Below, piece by piece: positions 22,177 to 30,478 of a stretch of 64,000 nucleotides of DNA. The notes under the pieces are model-generated. The model ran no database searches. It was not told where the DNA came from and saw only the letters and a program-made list of their open reading frames with translations. Source of the DNA: JACVRW01 sp963811055. GTDB lineage: Bacteria > Actinomycetota > Thermoleophilia > Solirubrobacterales > Thermoleophilaceae. Location of the stretch: assembly GCA_963811055.1 (NCBI GenBank), contig CAWEPQ010000019.1, forward strand, positions 558,001 through 622,000. The letters are read 5' to 3'. The position numbers and the translations under genes were made by a program. Position 1 is the stretch's first letter. Every line of letters begins with the position of its first letter.

Positions 22177-25077
22177 TCAACCGACGTGCTCGAGCTGATC
22201 GGGCTCGCCCAGCGCGCCGATCAGCGAGCCCCGTGAATGAAGCTCGAGCTTGCGGTACGCGTTGCCTAGATGCCACTCGACGGTCTTGGGCGTGATGAAC
22301 AGGCGCTGGGCGATGTCGCGGTTGCTCACCCCGCGCGCCGCGAGCTGAGCCACCTGGCGCTCACGCGGGGTGAGCGCCTCGGAGCCGCTCAGCCGCTGCC
22401 GACGGGGGCGCGCGCCGGCCGCCATCAGCTCTTCCCGTGCCCGCGCCTCGAGGGTGGATGCCACACAGCGCTGTGCCAGGTCCATGCCGGCGCGGAGGCG
22501 CTCCCGTGCCTCGCGGCGCTTGCCTCCCCGGCGGAGCTCGGCGCCCAGATCGATCAGCCCGCGCGCTCTGTCCAGGGCCCCGGGGGAGCGCTCGAGCCAG
22601 TCGACCGCCTCGCGAAGCCGCTCCAGGCGCCTGTCAGCCGGGCCGACCAGGGCCGACGCGCGGAGGGCCACGCCCAGCGGCCGGGCCGCGCCGAACGTAC
22701 GCGCCAGCGACACCTCCTCCTCCGCCAGTGTCATCGCCCGGGCGTGGTCTCCGAGGCCGGCGGCGGCGATCGCGGCGCGCGAGCGCCAGGGGAGCACGGC
22801 CGGGTTGTGGACGCCGAGCGACTCGAGCTGGCGCCCGCTCTCGAGCAGCTCCTCGAGGGCCGCCTCGTTGTCGCCGCGCAGGTGGTGGAGGCGGCCGCGG
22901 GCAGCCAGGTGGAAGGCGTGCCGCGGGCCACTTCCCCAAGAGGTCTGCTCGGCGGGATCGTGGAGCGTGAGCGCCGCCTCGTCCAGGCGTCCCTGCTCCA
23001 TGTCGATCTCGGCGAGGATCGTGGCGGCGCCGGGTATCGCCGGTGAGGGCCCGCCACCCTCGCAGCCGCTGGCCTCGAGCGCATCGGCCGCCGCGTTCGG
23101 GATCCGGCCGAGTTGGAGCACGGTCCAGGCTCGGAACCCGGAGGTGGTGGCGGCTCCGGCGGCGTTGCCGCGCCGCCGCGCGGCCTCGAGGGCCATCGTG
23201 AGGCCGATCTCGGCCATCGCCAGCGAATCGGCCCAGAGCAGCGCGCAGCAGGCGGCGAAGTATTCGGGGCCGGGCACTGAGTCGAGGTCGGTCAGCATCG
23301 GCTCGAGGGCGCGCTCGGCCAGGTCGGCCACCCGGGCGGCGCGGCGCCCGGCGAGCGCCCGCTCGAATGCCACGGAGGCGATCAGCGCGGGTGAGCGCTC
23401 GCGGCCGAACCCGGGCTCTCTCAGCGACGGCGCCAGACGCTCGATCGTCCGCACGCGCAACTCGGGGTCGAAGCGGGCTGTGAGCAGCAGCCCCGCGCGC
23501 AGGCGATCCGCCTGAGCGTCGTCGCCGCTCGCCTCCGCGAGGTCGAGCGCGCCCTCGAAGGCCTGGGCCGAGGTGGCGTCCTGACCCAGCAGCCACAGCG
23601 CTTCGGCCAGGCGCTCGAGCGTGCGGGCTCGCTCGCCGCCGGACAGGGCATCCTCGGCGGCCAGCGCCAGGCGAGCCGCTCCCGCCGGATCTCCGGACGC
23701 CGCCTCAGCCTCGCCAAGCTCCGCGAGGAGCTCCGAGCGCGCGCCGGCCGCCGGATCCTCGTCGAGCGCGCGGCGCAGATAGGCGATGCCGGAGCCCACG
23801 CGGCCGGCCGAGAGCGCCGACCGGCCCGCCTCCTGAAGCACCTCGAGCGCCCACGGCTCGCCGAGGCGCTGGGCCTGGAGGAGGTGCTCGGCAGTGCGCT
23901 CCGCCGATGCGCTCGCCTCGGCCAGCGCGCGCGCCGCCCGGACGTGCGCGCCCGCCCGGGAGCGCGGAGACAGACCGTCGTAGATCGACGCGCGCACGAC
24001 CCCGTGGCAAAAGCGCACCCCGGGCCCGGCTTCGAGTATCTCGGCGCGACGCAGCGTCTCGATCGCCTCCAGGCCGGTGAAGTGATCCAGCTCCGCCACC
24101 TCCGCCACACGGGCGCGGGTGGCATCCGGCCCGAGTACGGCCACGGCCTCCGCGAGCGCCCGAGCGCCCGGTGTCAGCCGCTCGAGGCGAAGGGCCGTGG
24201 CCCGTCTGACCGGCTCCGAGCCGAGGCCCACCAGCCGTGCGGGATCGCACTGGCCGTCGAGCCCTGCCGTCTTCGCGCTGGCGAGGAGCGCCTTCACCAG
24301 GAAGGGCACGCCCCCGGATTCCTCGGCCAGCGCGTGGAGGAAGCCCTCCGACGCGTCCTCGAACCCCTCGGCCTGGGCCAGCGAGCGAATCCCGTCCGGC
24401 GTCAATGGCCCCAGGCGCTCGACCTGGGCCAGCGGCACCGCCTCGAGGCGGTCCGTCAGGTCGGCGTGGGGGCCGGTGTCGCCGCTGGTGCGCGTGCACA
24501 CGATCACGACGGCCATGTCGTCCAGGCGCTGAGCCAGGTACAGGAGCAATTCGAGCGACGGCCGGTCGGCCCATTGAAGGTCGTCCACGGCAATCAGGGC
24601 CACGCGCCGCTCGGCGAGTCGCCGGACGAGTCGCCACATCCCGCTGAGGGTGGCCTCGGGGGACGTGCCGTTGCCGTTCCCGTTGCCGTTCCCAGTGCCG
24701 TTGCCGTGCTCGGCGTCGCCCGTCGCGGTGAGCAGCGGCGCGGCGGCGCCGGCGGCCGCCAACAGGTCGGCCCGCTCGTGCGGATCGTCGGGGCTCAGAC
24801 GCGGCTCGAGCAACTGGCGCGCTACTCCGAACCGGTATCCCAGCTCGAGCTCGCCGCCCCGCGCCCGCAGCGTGGCGGCGCCGAGGCCCGCCGCGCTCCG
24901 GCCCAGCTCAGCGAGCAGCCTGGATTTTCCGATGCCGGACGCCCCCTCGAATAGGAGGAGCGCGCCGCGCGTCGACGCGCCGTCGACGGCCTCTGCGACC
25001 AGGTCCATCTCCGCCTGTCGCTCGATCAAATGCGCCGGCCCATGGGCGGGGGCCGGCGTCGGAAGGGTCCGAGCCAT
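22177..25077 (-). CDS. Large LuxR-family (LAL/MalT-type) ATPase transcription regulator
   Basis: A 966-residue STAND-type regulator. The N-terminal ATPase has Walker A GASGIGKS and Walker B LIAVDDLQWADRPS. A long TPR-like helical region (SARSELLAELGEAEAASGDP-type repeats) follows, then a C-terminal LuxR HTH (ALTPRERQVAQLAARGVSNRDIAQRLFITPKTVEWHLGNAYRKL). LAL proteins bind a ligand with the TPR part, then oligomerise and activate promoters. A glycine-asparagine run (about residues 124-137) sits between Walker A and B. ATG 25077 is chosen because TAGAAC is 8 nt upstream; the frame is open much further. No target is evident nearby. Confidence 0.9.
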   Translation of the reverse strand: MARTLPTPAPAHGPAHLIERQAEMDLVAEAVDGASTRGALLLFEGASGIGKSRLLAELGRSAAGLGAATLRARGGELELGYRFGVARQLLEPRLSPDDPHERADLLAAAGAAAPLLTATGDAEHGNGTGNGNGNGNGTSPEATLSGMWRLVRRLAERRVALIAVDDLQWADRPSLELLLYLAQRLDDMAVVIVCTRTSGDTGPHADLTDRLEAVPLAQVERLGPLTPDGIRSLAQAEGFEDASEGFLHALAEESGGVPFLVKALLASAKTAGLDGQCDPARLVGLGSEPVRRATALRLERLTPGARALAEAVAVLGPDATRARVAEVAELDHFTGLEAIETLRRAEILEAGPGVRFCHGVVRASIYDGLSPRSRAGAHVRAARALAEASASAERTAEHLLQAQRLGEPWALEVLQEAGRSALSAGRVGSGIAYLRRALDEDPAAGARSELLAELGEAEAASGDPAGAARLALAAEDALSGGERARTLERLAEALWLLGQDATSAQAFEGALDLAEASGDDAQADRLRAGLLLTARFDPELRVRTIERLAPSLREPGFGRERSPALIASVAFERALAGRRAARVADLAERALEPMLTDLDSVPGPEYFAACCALLWADSLAMAEIGLTMALEAARRRGNAAGAATTSGFRAWTVLQLGRIPNAAADALEASGCEGGGPSPAIPGAATILAEIDMEQGRLDEAALTLHDPAEQTSWGSGPRHAFHLAARGRLHHLRGDNEAALEELLESGRQLESLGVHNPAVLPWRSRAAIAAAGLGDHARAMTLAEEEVSLARTFGAARPLGVALRASALVGPADRRLERLREAVDWLERSPGALDRARGLIDLGAELRRGGKRREARERLRAGMDLAQRCVASTLEARAREELMAAGARPRRQRLSGSEALTPRERQVAQLAARGVSNRDIAQRLFITPKTVEWHLGNAYRKLELHSRGSLIGALGEPDQLEHVG
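24667..24708. repeat. Hexanucleotide-like repeat encoding a Gly-Asn run
   Basis: Tandem GCCGTT/CCCGTT units (plus strand) encode GNGTGNGNGNGNGT in the LuxR protein. Unit changes would keep the frame, so the linker length could vary between strains. Confidence 0.6.
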
Positions 25078-25085
25078 GCACGCGT

Positions 25086-25091
25086 GTTCTA
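25086..25091 (-). promoter_or_regulatory. -10 element TAGAAC of the LuxR regulator gene
   Basis: TAGAAC on the minus strand is 8 nt before ATG 25077, consistent with a leaderless mRNA. Confidence 0.5.
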
Positions 25092-25175
25092 ACCCACTAC
25101 GTGGGCTCGCGCAAATTTCTCTGACCGAACCCCCCGATATCCAGGCAAATTCGATTTCGCACAACGCCCGGCGTA

Positions 25176-26441
25176 CTACTCGAGCGGGCTGAACACCAGA
25201 CCTGTGGGCACCTTCGGGAAGAAATACGTGGACTTCGGCGGCATCGATTCGCCCGCTTCGGCCACCTCCCGCACCTGGTCGACGGGTGTGGCGCGCATGA
25301 AGAAACCGGCGTCGGCGCGGCCTGACACCACGGCGTCGATGGCGTCGTCCAGACTCTTCGAGTAGTTGAGGCCGCGGAAGTGCGAGATGTCGTCCTCCGA
25401 CATGCCGAGCGCACCGCGGAGCACGATCGCCTCCAGCACGGCGGTGTCGAGCCGGCGGTAGGCGTCCGGCATGCCGGCGAGGGCCTGGTCGGCGATCGCC
25501 TGGTCCTTGAGCGTGACGCGGTAGGGCTTGCGGTGGAAGCTGTCCATGTAGCCGAAGGCCACCGGCGAGCCGCTCGGCGGCTCGAGGTCGGCGGTGGTGG
25601 GCAGCTCCGTGATCTCGAAGTTGCGCATCAGCGTGTCGCGGATCGCCTCCTGCTTGGCGCTGTCGTCCTTCAGGCCGGTGAGCAGCCTGTGGGTGGGGAA
25701 CACGGTGAGACCCGGGTCGGCGAGCGAGCAGAGCAGCATCAGGACGTACCTGTGCTCGCCCTCGCCGCCCACCTCCTCGGCGTATACCCGCGCGGTCTCG
25801 TAGCGGTGGTGCCCGTCGGCGATCAGGAGCTCGGCGTTGGCGAGCGTCTGCCCGACGCCCTCGAGGGCGGTGGGGTCGGACACCCGCCAGAGCGTGTTGC
25901 GGGTGCCCTCGTGGTCGGTGGCGGCCGCGAACGGCTCGCCGCCGGCCAACTTCTCGAGCGCGGCACGTACCGCGCCGTCCGGGTCCGGAAAGAGGCTGAA
26001 GATGGGGGAGAGGTTCGTGCGCGTCGCGCGCGTGAGGCGCAGGCGATCCTCCTTGGGGCCGGGGTGGGTGCGCTCGTGGGGCCGGATGCGGCCGGGGCCG
26101 TACTCCTCCACCCGCACCCGCGCCAGGAAGCCGGTCCGCTGGAGGTCGCGGCCGTCCGGGCCGGTGTAGTCCTGGCGCAGGGCCCAGACCGCCGGCTCGT
26201 CCTCGCGGATCAGCACGCCCTCCGCTTGCCACTTGGCCATGGTGGCCGCGGCGTGCTCGTAGGGGTCTCCGTCGTCCGTGCGCGGCAGGTCGATCTCGAC
26301 CACGTTGTAGGGGCTGCGGGCCACGAGCTGGGCCCGGAGCTCATCGTCGATCACGTCGTATGGCGGTGCGATCACGTCCTCGAGCGGCCCTGCCTTGGCG
26401 GCGTCGTAGCGGAGCGATCGGAGCGGTTTGACCTCGGCCAT
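25176..26441 (-). CDS. DUF1015 family protein
   Basis: A 421-residue DUF1015 protein, full length for the family. Characteristic segments are YDVIDDELRAQL, GFLARVRVEEYGPGRIRPHERTHPGPKEDRLRL and LLIADGHHRYETARVYAEE. The family is widespread in bacteria and archaea and its biochemical role is unclear; a kinase-like or ParB-like fold has been suggested for relatives, but I do not claim it here. ATG 26441 (MAEVKPLRSLRY) is chosen over upstream starts because TAGGGT lies 10 nt before it and the family begins here. Confidence 0.85.
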   Translation of the reverse strand: MAEVKPLRSLRYDAAKAGPLEDVIAPPYDVIDDELRAQLVARSPYNVVEIDLPRTDDGDPYEHAAATMAKWQAEGVLIREDEPAVWALRQDYTGPDGRDLQRTGFLARVRVEEYGPGRIRPHERTHPGPKEDRLRLTRATRTNLSPIFSLFPDPDGAVRAALEKLAGGEPFAAATDHEGTRNTLWRVSDPTALEGVGQTLANAELLIADGHHRYETARVYAEEVGGEGEHRYVLMLLCSLADPGLTVFPTHRLLTGLKDDSAKQEAIRDTLMRNFEITELPTTADLEPPSGSPVAFGYMDSFHRKPYRVTLKDQAIADQALAGMPDAYRRLDTAVLEAIVLRGALGMSEDDISHFRGLNYSKSLDDAIDAVVSGRADAGFFMRATPVDQVREVAEAGESMPPKSTYFFPKVPTGLVFSPLE

Positions 26442-26540
26442 GGAGGCGGCAACCCTAGCGAGCGTCCCCAAGGTTGCATTGCGCAAAAAGTCCTGAGAGG
26501 ATGGCGCCCTTCGTCCGCCTCAAATGTCTGGAGTGACCGC

Positions 26541-27728
26541 GTGAAGCGCCTGCTCGTTGCCTTGCCCGCCCTACTCGCCGTTGGTTTCCTCGCCTCGTGT
26601 TCCGCCGGCGACCCCAAACCGCCCACGTACGTCAACGACATCGGCGTGACGCTGAACGGCGACATCTACTCGAACTTCTCCGGCGACGCCACCTACTTCT
26701 GGAAGTACAGCGAGGACCTCTCGTACGACACCGAGACCCCGCACCGGACGATCCCGATCAGCGACCTCGATCCGCATCCCGTGTCGGAGCCCATCTCGGG
26801 ACTCACCGCCGGTACGACCTACCACTCGCAGCTGTGCGTCTCGGACCAGGAGGAGACCCCGAATCGGGTGAACTGCCAGACGGATCGGACGTTCACCACC
26901 TCATCCGACGTGGGCACCGCCGCGATCGCGTTCAGCTCCGACCGCGCTGGCAACTCGGAGGTCCACTCGATGGCGGCCAGCGGCCTCGACGAGGCCGACC
27001 TCACTGAAAACGCGGCATTCGACGACGCCGGCGCCTGGTCCGACGACTCGACCCAGGTCGCGTTCACCTCGTTCCGCAGCGGAAACTCGGACATCTGGGT
27101 GATGAACGCCGACGGAGCCGACCAGACCAACCTGACCGACGACTCCGCCGTTGACGACGGCGCCGCCTGGTCACCGGACGGCACCAAGATCGCGTACACG
27201 TCCGGTCAGGGTCGCAACGCCGAGGTCGTCGTGATCGACGCCGATGGCGAGAACCGGACGGAGCTCACGGACAACCTGTCGTTCGACGGCGAGCCGAGCT
27301 GGTCGCCGGACGGACGCAGGCTCGCGTTCACCTCCGATCGGGACGGCAACGCCGAGATCTACGTGATGGACGCCGACGGGTCCAACCCGACCCGTCTGAC
27401 CACCAGCGACACGTTCGACGGCGAGCCGGCCTGGTCGCCGGGCGGCCAGCAGATCGCGTTCGCCTCGTTCCGCTCGGGCAACCTCGAGGTGTTCGTCATG
27501 GGCACCGATGGGAGCACCCCGACGAACCTCACGAACGATCCAGGGTTCGACAACGAGCCCGCCTGGTCCCCGGATGGCGGCTTCATCGCCTTCGGCACCG
27601 GTCGTGACGGCAACGCAGAGGTCTACGTGATGCGCAACGACGGCAGCAGCCCGAACAACCTCACGAACGACCCGGCCTCGGACACGAAGCCGGCCTGGTC
27701 CACCCGGGCCCCGACCGTCGGCACCTAG
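26541..27728 (+). CDS. TolB-like beta-propeller (PD40) lipoprotein
   Basis: A 395-residue lipoprotein (VGFLASC lipobox, Cys near residue 20). After a fibronectin-III-like domain (about residues 30-120, EPISGLTAGTTYHSQLCV) there are six WD40-like PD40 repeats of the form A-W-S-P-D-G---IA(F/Y)-S-R-GN-E(I/V)-VM-ADG---NLT. These make a six-bladed propeller like that of TolB. There are no Tol-Pal partners here, so it is probably an extracytoplasmic binding protein rather than part of a Tol system. GTG 26541 has GGAG 7 nt upstream. Confidence 0.85.
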   Translation: MKRLLVALPALLAVGFLASCSAGDPKPPTYVNDIGVTLNGDIYSNFSGDATYFWKYSEDLSYDTETPHRTIPISDLDPHPVSEPISGLTAGTTYHSQLCVSDQEETPNRVNCQTDRTFTTSSDVGTAAIAFSSDRAGNSEVHSMAASGLDEADLTENAAFDDAGAWSDDSTQVAFTSFRSGNSDIWVMNADGADQTNLTDDSAVDDGAAWSPDGTKIAYTSGQGRNAEVVVIDADGENRTELTDNLSFDGEPSWSPDGRRLAFTSDRDGNAEIYVMDADGSNPTRLTTSDTFDGEPAWSPGGQQIAFASFRSGNLEVFVMGTDGSTPTNLTNDPGFDNEPAWSPDGGFIAFGTGRDGNAEVYVMRNDGSSPNNLTNDPASDTKPAWSTRAPTVGT

Positions 27729-27759
27729 CGAACAGGGGCTACACCCGCCGGCGCGCGCA

Positions 27760-28398
27760 TTGGTCCGCGCCGGCGGGTTGGAGTCCGAGCTGAGCATCGA
27801 CGAGATCGCCGAGCGGCTGGCCCTGCCGAAGACGACGATCTACTACTGGGTCTCTGACCTGCCCCTACAGCGCCCGCGGCGCCCGAACCCGCATCCCGGG
27901 AATGTCGCGAGCTGCCGCAAGTACCGGCTGCTGCGTGAAGCGGCCTACGACGACGGCAGGGACTCGTTCGCTTCGCTTGCGTCCGAGCCCACATTCAGAG
28001 ACTTCGTCTGCATGTACATCGCCGAGGGCTCCAAGCGCAACCGGAATGTCGTGGCGATCGCGAACTCGGATCCGCGGGTCTGCGGTCTGGCCCACTTCTG
28101 GATGCTGAAGTTCACGTCTGCCCAACTCACCTACTGGGTGCAGTACCACGCCGATCAGAGCCTCCCGGAGCTGTGTGACTTCTGGGGGAGCACACTCGGC
28201 GTTCCGGCCGCGGACATAAGAATGCAACGCAAGAGCAACAGCGGGCAGCTTCGTGGTCGGACGTGGCGGAGCCGATACGGCGTTCTGTCCATTCGGGCCG
28301 GCGACACCCTGTTTCGCGCGCGGCTGCAGGCATGGATGGATTGCCTCCAGGACCTGTGGTTAGACTCGGCGCTGCCGGGGCGTAGCTCAGCCTGGTAG
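27760..28398 (+). CDS. HTH protein with LAGLIDADG-like core, 3' end inside tRNA-Pro
   Basis: A 212-residue protein. The N-terminus is a helix-turn-helix (SIDEIAERLALPKTTIYYWVSDLPL). The middle (FRDFVCMYIAEGSKRNRNVVAIANSDPRV) has the acidic GxYxAEGS helix seen in LAGLIDADG-type homing endonucleases and WhiA-like domains; only one such helix is clear. The last eight codons and stop lie in the acceptor and D-arm of the tRNA-Pro gene, so the C-terminus is written by tRNA sequence. The start is TTG 27760, possibly TTG 27778; neither has a good ribosome site. It could be a tRNA-associated mobile-element or regulatory protein. Function not established. Confidence 0.6.
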   Translation: MVRAGGLESELSIDEIAERLALPKTTIYYWVSDLPLQRPRRPNPHPGNVASCRKYRLLREAAYDDGRDSFASLASEPTFRDFVCMYIAEGSKRNRNVVAIANSDPRVCGLAHFWMLKFTSAQLTYWVQYHADQSLPELCDFWGSTLGVPAADIRMQRKSNSGQLRGRTWRSRYGVLSIRAGDTLFRARLQAWMDCLQDLWLDSALPGRSSAW

Positions 28399-28451
28399 AG
28401 CGCTCGCTTTGGGAGCGAGAGGTTTCGCCGGTTCGAATCCGGCCGCCCCGA
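28376..28451 (+). tRNA. tRNA-Pro (TGG)
   Basis: A 76-nt cloverleaf: acceptor CGGGGCG/CGCCCCG with the C1-G72 pair typical of tRNA-Pro, D-arm GCTCAGCCTGGTAGAGC, anticodon stem CTCGC/GCGAG around TTTGGGA (anticodon TGG), T-arm GGTTCGAATCC, discriminator A. CCA is not encoded. The cupin gene stop codon begins at the next base on the other strand. Confidence 0.95.
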
Positions 28452-28970
28452 CTACGCCCCCGGCAACCAGCCCTTCCGGTACGCGGTGGGCTTGGCCTCC
28501 GGGAAGGGCTCGTACGCCTCGTCCGGCTCCTCCGTCTCAGGATCCGCGCTCGCGCCGTGGCGCGCCGCGAGCTCTGACCGCGGATAGAAGATCTTGGCCC
28601 CCGGGGTGCGCGTGCCCGTGAGCAGGAGCATGCACGGCCCGTCGCCGGCGCCGACGAAGATGTGCTCCGTGCCCGGAGGGCAGTGCACGAAGTCCCACGT
28701 CCGGAGCGGCCGCTCCTCGCCCTCCACGAGCAGCAGGCACTCGCCAGAAAGCACCAGGAAGTCCTCCTGATCGTCCTCGCGGTGGTAGAGGCCGTTGGGC
28801 TGCCCCGGCTCGAGCACGGCGATGCTGAAGCCCGCCCGCTCGAAGCGCACGTCGCCCGCGAACGGGGTGAAGTGCCCGAGCGGCCCGTCGTCAAACCAGC
28901 GCGCGTCGGCCGCGTTGAGCACGAACCAGCCATCCGTTTCAGGCACAAGTCCCTCGTCCGTGCGGCGCAT
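28452..28970 (-). CDS. Cupin-domain protein
   Basis: A 172-residue single-cupin protein. The two conserved cupin motifs are readable: GLYHREDDQEDFLVLSGECLLLVEGEE (motif 1, H-x-E..E) and FVHCPPGTEHIFVGAGDGPC (motif 2, PxGxxH). Metal ligands are mostly present, so it may bind a divalent metal; substrate unknown. I chose ATG 28970 because GGAGGA lies 8 nt upstream; TTG 28988 is possible. TATGCT at 29002-28997 is a likely -10, giving a leader of about 20 nt. Confidence 0.78.
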   Translation of the reverse strand: MRRTDEGLVPETDGWFVLNAADARWFDDGPLGHFTPFAGDVRFERAGFSIAVLEPGQPNGLYHREDDQEDFLVLSGECLLLVEGEERPLRTWDFVHCPPGTEHIFVGAGDGPCMLLLTGTRTPGAKIFYPRSELAARHGASADPETEEPDEAYEPFPEAKPTAYRKGWLPGA

Positions 28971-29037
28971 CCGCGCTTCCTCCGGCAAGGTGCGCGAGCA
29001 TAGGAGATGCCGGGCCGCCGCCGTACCCTTCCCAAAG

Positions 29038-29111
29038 GCCCCCGTAGCTCAGCTGGATAGAGCGGCTGCCTTCTAAGCAGCGGGTCGCAGGTTCGAGTCC
29101 TGCCGGGGGCA
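29038..29111 (+). tRNA. tRNA-Arg (TCT)
   Basis: A 74-nt cloverleaf: acceptor GCCCCCG/CGGGGGC, D-arm GCTCAGCTGGATAGAGC, anticodon stem GCTGC/GCAGC enclosing CTTCTAA (anticodon TCT), T-arm AGGTTCGAGTCCT, discriminator A, no encoded CCA. It reads AGA, a rare codon in GC-rich genomes. Confidence 0.95.
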
Positions 29112-29136
29112 CTTCTGGTCGGGCGCGACGGCGGGG

Positions 29137-29142
29137 GATACT
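29137..29142 (+). promoter_or_regulatory. -10 element GATACT, leaderless
   Basis: GATACT is 9 nt before ATG 29152; the surrounding GGGGGATACT matches the element at 426. Confidence 0.6.
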
Positions 29143-29151
29143 GGGCGGACG

Positions 29152-29550
29152 ATGTCGCAGGAGAACGTGGAGGTCGTCAAGGGGTTGTTCGGGGCCGTGG
29201 CTCGGGGTGACATGGAGGCCGCGATCGGCTACGCCACCGAAGATGGCGTGATCGACGCGTCGCGCCGGCTCCTCGGCTGGGGGAGCTTCGTCGGGCACCA
29301 GGGCGTCCGGGACTACTTCGCGATGCTGGACGACGTTTGGAGCGACATACGAACCGAGCCCGAGGACTTCATTGCCGCCGGAGACGCTGTGGTTGTGCCG
29401 GTTCGGGTCGTCAATACCGGCCGAACGAGTGACATCAAGGTCGGAGCCCGCGCTGCCTGGGTCGCCGAGGTCCGAGATGGGAAGGTGGCGCGAATGACCG
29501 TCTATCAGTCCCGAGCCGAGGCCCTCGAAGCCGTGGGGCTGTCGGAGTAG
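29152..29550 (+). CDS. SnoaL-like protein
   Basis: A 132-residue SnoaL-like/NTF2-fold protein. It begins MSQENVEVVKGLFGAVARGDMEAAIGYATEDGVID, the form found in many copies in Solirubrobacterales-type genomes, and continues with GHQGVRDYFAMLDDVWSDIRTEPEDF and VAEVRDGKVARMTVYQSRAEALEAVGL. There are no diagnostic catalytic residues, so it could be a hydroxylase- or isomerase-like enzyme or a ligand carrier. One of three related genes in 2.4 kb. Start fixed by GATACT 9 nt upstream. Confidence 0.8.
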   Translation: MSQENVEVVKGLFGAVARGDMEAAIGYATEDGVIDASRRLLGWGSFVGHQGVRDYFAMLDDVWSDIRTEPEDFIAAGDAVVVPVRVVNTGRTSDIKVGARAAWVAEVRDGKVARMTVYQSRAEALEAVGLSE

Positions 29551-29660
29551 CCCGCTAGCCGTCGTGCCGGCGCCTTCCTCCTTGTCGAGGGCGTGACCGG
29601 GACATAGGGTCGGTCATCCGCGGCGTGGGACCACGCCTCCATCGACCACCGGGAGGGCCC

Positions 29661-30185
29661 ATGTTCCGAAGCCTTCGACTCCGTCGCCCGAGCCACGGGA
29701 CCGTGATCGCCTACCTGGCGCTGTTCGTCGCGCTTGGCGGTACCGCCTACGCCGTCAACACCGTTCGCTCCACCGACATTGTCGACGGAGAGGTCGCCTC
29801 CGTGGACATCAAGGACCAGGACATCCGGTCCGCCGACGTGAAGGACCAGTCGCTTACGACGTTCGATGTCTCCACGTTCCTGGGTGCGGACATCGTCGAC
29901 GGGACACTCACGGACAAGGATGTCGGCTCGGCGTCCTACCGCAATCTGGCGGTGGACGTGGGAACGATCTCCGCACACGGCTGCCAATACAAGTACCTGG
30001 GCGTCCCCGCGGGGGAGGATGACCACGTCATCCTGAACCCAGACTTCTCCAGTGCCGACAGCAGCCTCAGCTACGAGGTCCAGACCTATCCCGGATTGCC
30101 CCAACTCAGCGTCTGCAACGCCTCGACGGCCGTGATCGACGATGCCACGACGTACTTCGACGTCCTCGTGATCAAGGCCGGCTAG
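29661..30185 (+). CDS. Small exported protein with ALFVALGGTAYA signature, function unknown
   Basis: A 174-residue protein. A basic N-terminus precedes a hydrophobic segment (TVIAYLALFVALGGTAYAV, about residues 14-32) that serves as signal or anchor. Then come short repeats of the type (S/V)-D-I-V-D-G-x-V-x-S-x-D-I-K-D (about residues 37-80), probably a beta-helical stack, and a C-terminal domain with two Cys (HGCQYKY, LSVCNAS). This N-terminal pattern is familiar from many Thermoleophilia proteins. ATG 29661 has GGGAGG 7 nt upstream. Convergent with the next gene through a shared CTAG. Confidence 0.7.
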   Translation: MFRSLRLRRPSHGTVIAYLALFVALGGTAYAVNTVRSTDIVDGEVASVDIKDQDIRSADVKDQSLTTFDVSTFLGADIVDGTLTDKDVGSASYRNLAVDVGTISAHGCQYKYLGVPAGEDDHVILNPDFSSADSSLSYEVQTYPGLPQLSVCNASTAVIDDATTYFDVLVIKAG

Positions 30186-30433
30186 TCGGCCCGCGCCGTC
30201 ACGGCGCGCCGGTGAACGAAGCGAGTCAGCGCACCGATTGTCAATGACACGAGCGCCAGCCCGCCCCACATGACGCCGCAGTAGACCTTCGACACCTCCC
30301 AAGGGTCGGACAGCAGGCCCATCACCACCCCAACCGGAATTGCCACAAGTAGCGCCCACCACCGCCCGTACAGCGCGCCGCACAGGACGCACCCAGCCAC
30401 GATGAGCGTCAGGACCAACTCCGCGTCCGGCAT
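30182..30433 (-). CDS. Small membrane protein, two transmembrane helices
   Basis: An 83-residue hydrophobic protein with helices at about residues 5-40 (LVLTLIVAGCVLCGALYGRWWALLVAIPVGVVMGLL, perhaps two short passes) and 51-68 (YCGVMWGGLALVSLTIGAL), and a basic C-terminus. No family recognised. ATG 30433 has AGGAAGA close upstream. It is antisense-facing to the SnoaL promoter at 30464. Confidence 0.55.
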   Translation of the reverse strand: MPDAELVLTLIVAGCVLCGALYGRWWALLVAIPVGVVMGLLSDPWEVSKVYCGVMWGGLALVSLTIGALTRFVHRRAVTARAD

Positions 30434-30463
30434 TTCTTCCTACTACCCGGGCCTCGAAGACGG

Positions 30464-30469
30464 GATACT
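30464..30469 (+). promoter_or_regulatory. -10 element GATACT, leaderless
   Basis: GATACT is 9 nt before GTG 30479, which selects this start over GTG 30476. Confidence 0.6.
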
Positions 30470-30478
30470 CGGCCGGTG

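Noticed and set aside
25380..26540. Long plus-strand open frame running into the TolB-like lipoprotein
   Set aside because: Its first part is antisense to the DUF1015 gene and has shadow composition; the lipoprotein signal at 26541 marks the true start.
26541..27728. Tol-Pal system
   Set aside because: Only TolB-like PD40 repeats are present; no TolA, TolQ, TolR or Pal genes, and the organism appears not to be a Gram-negative bacterium of that type.
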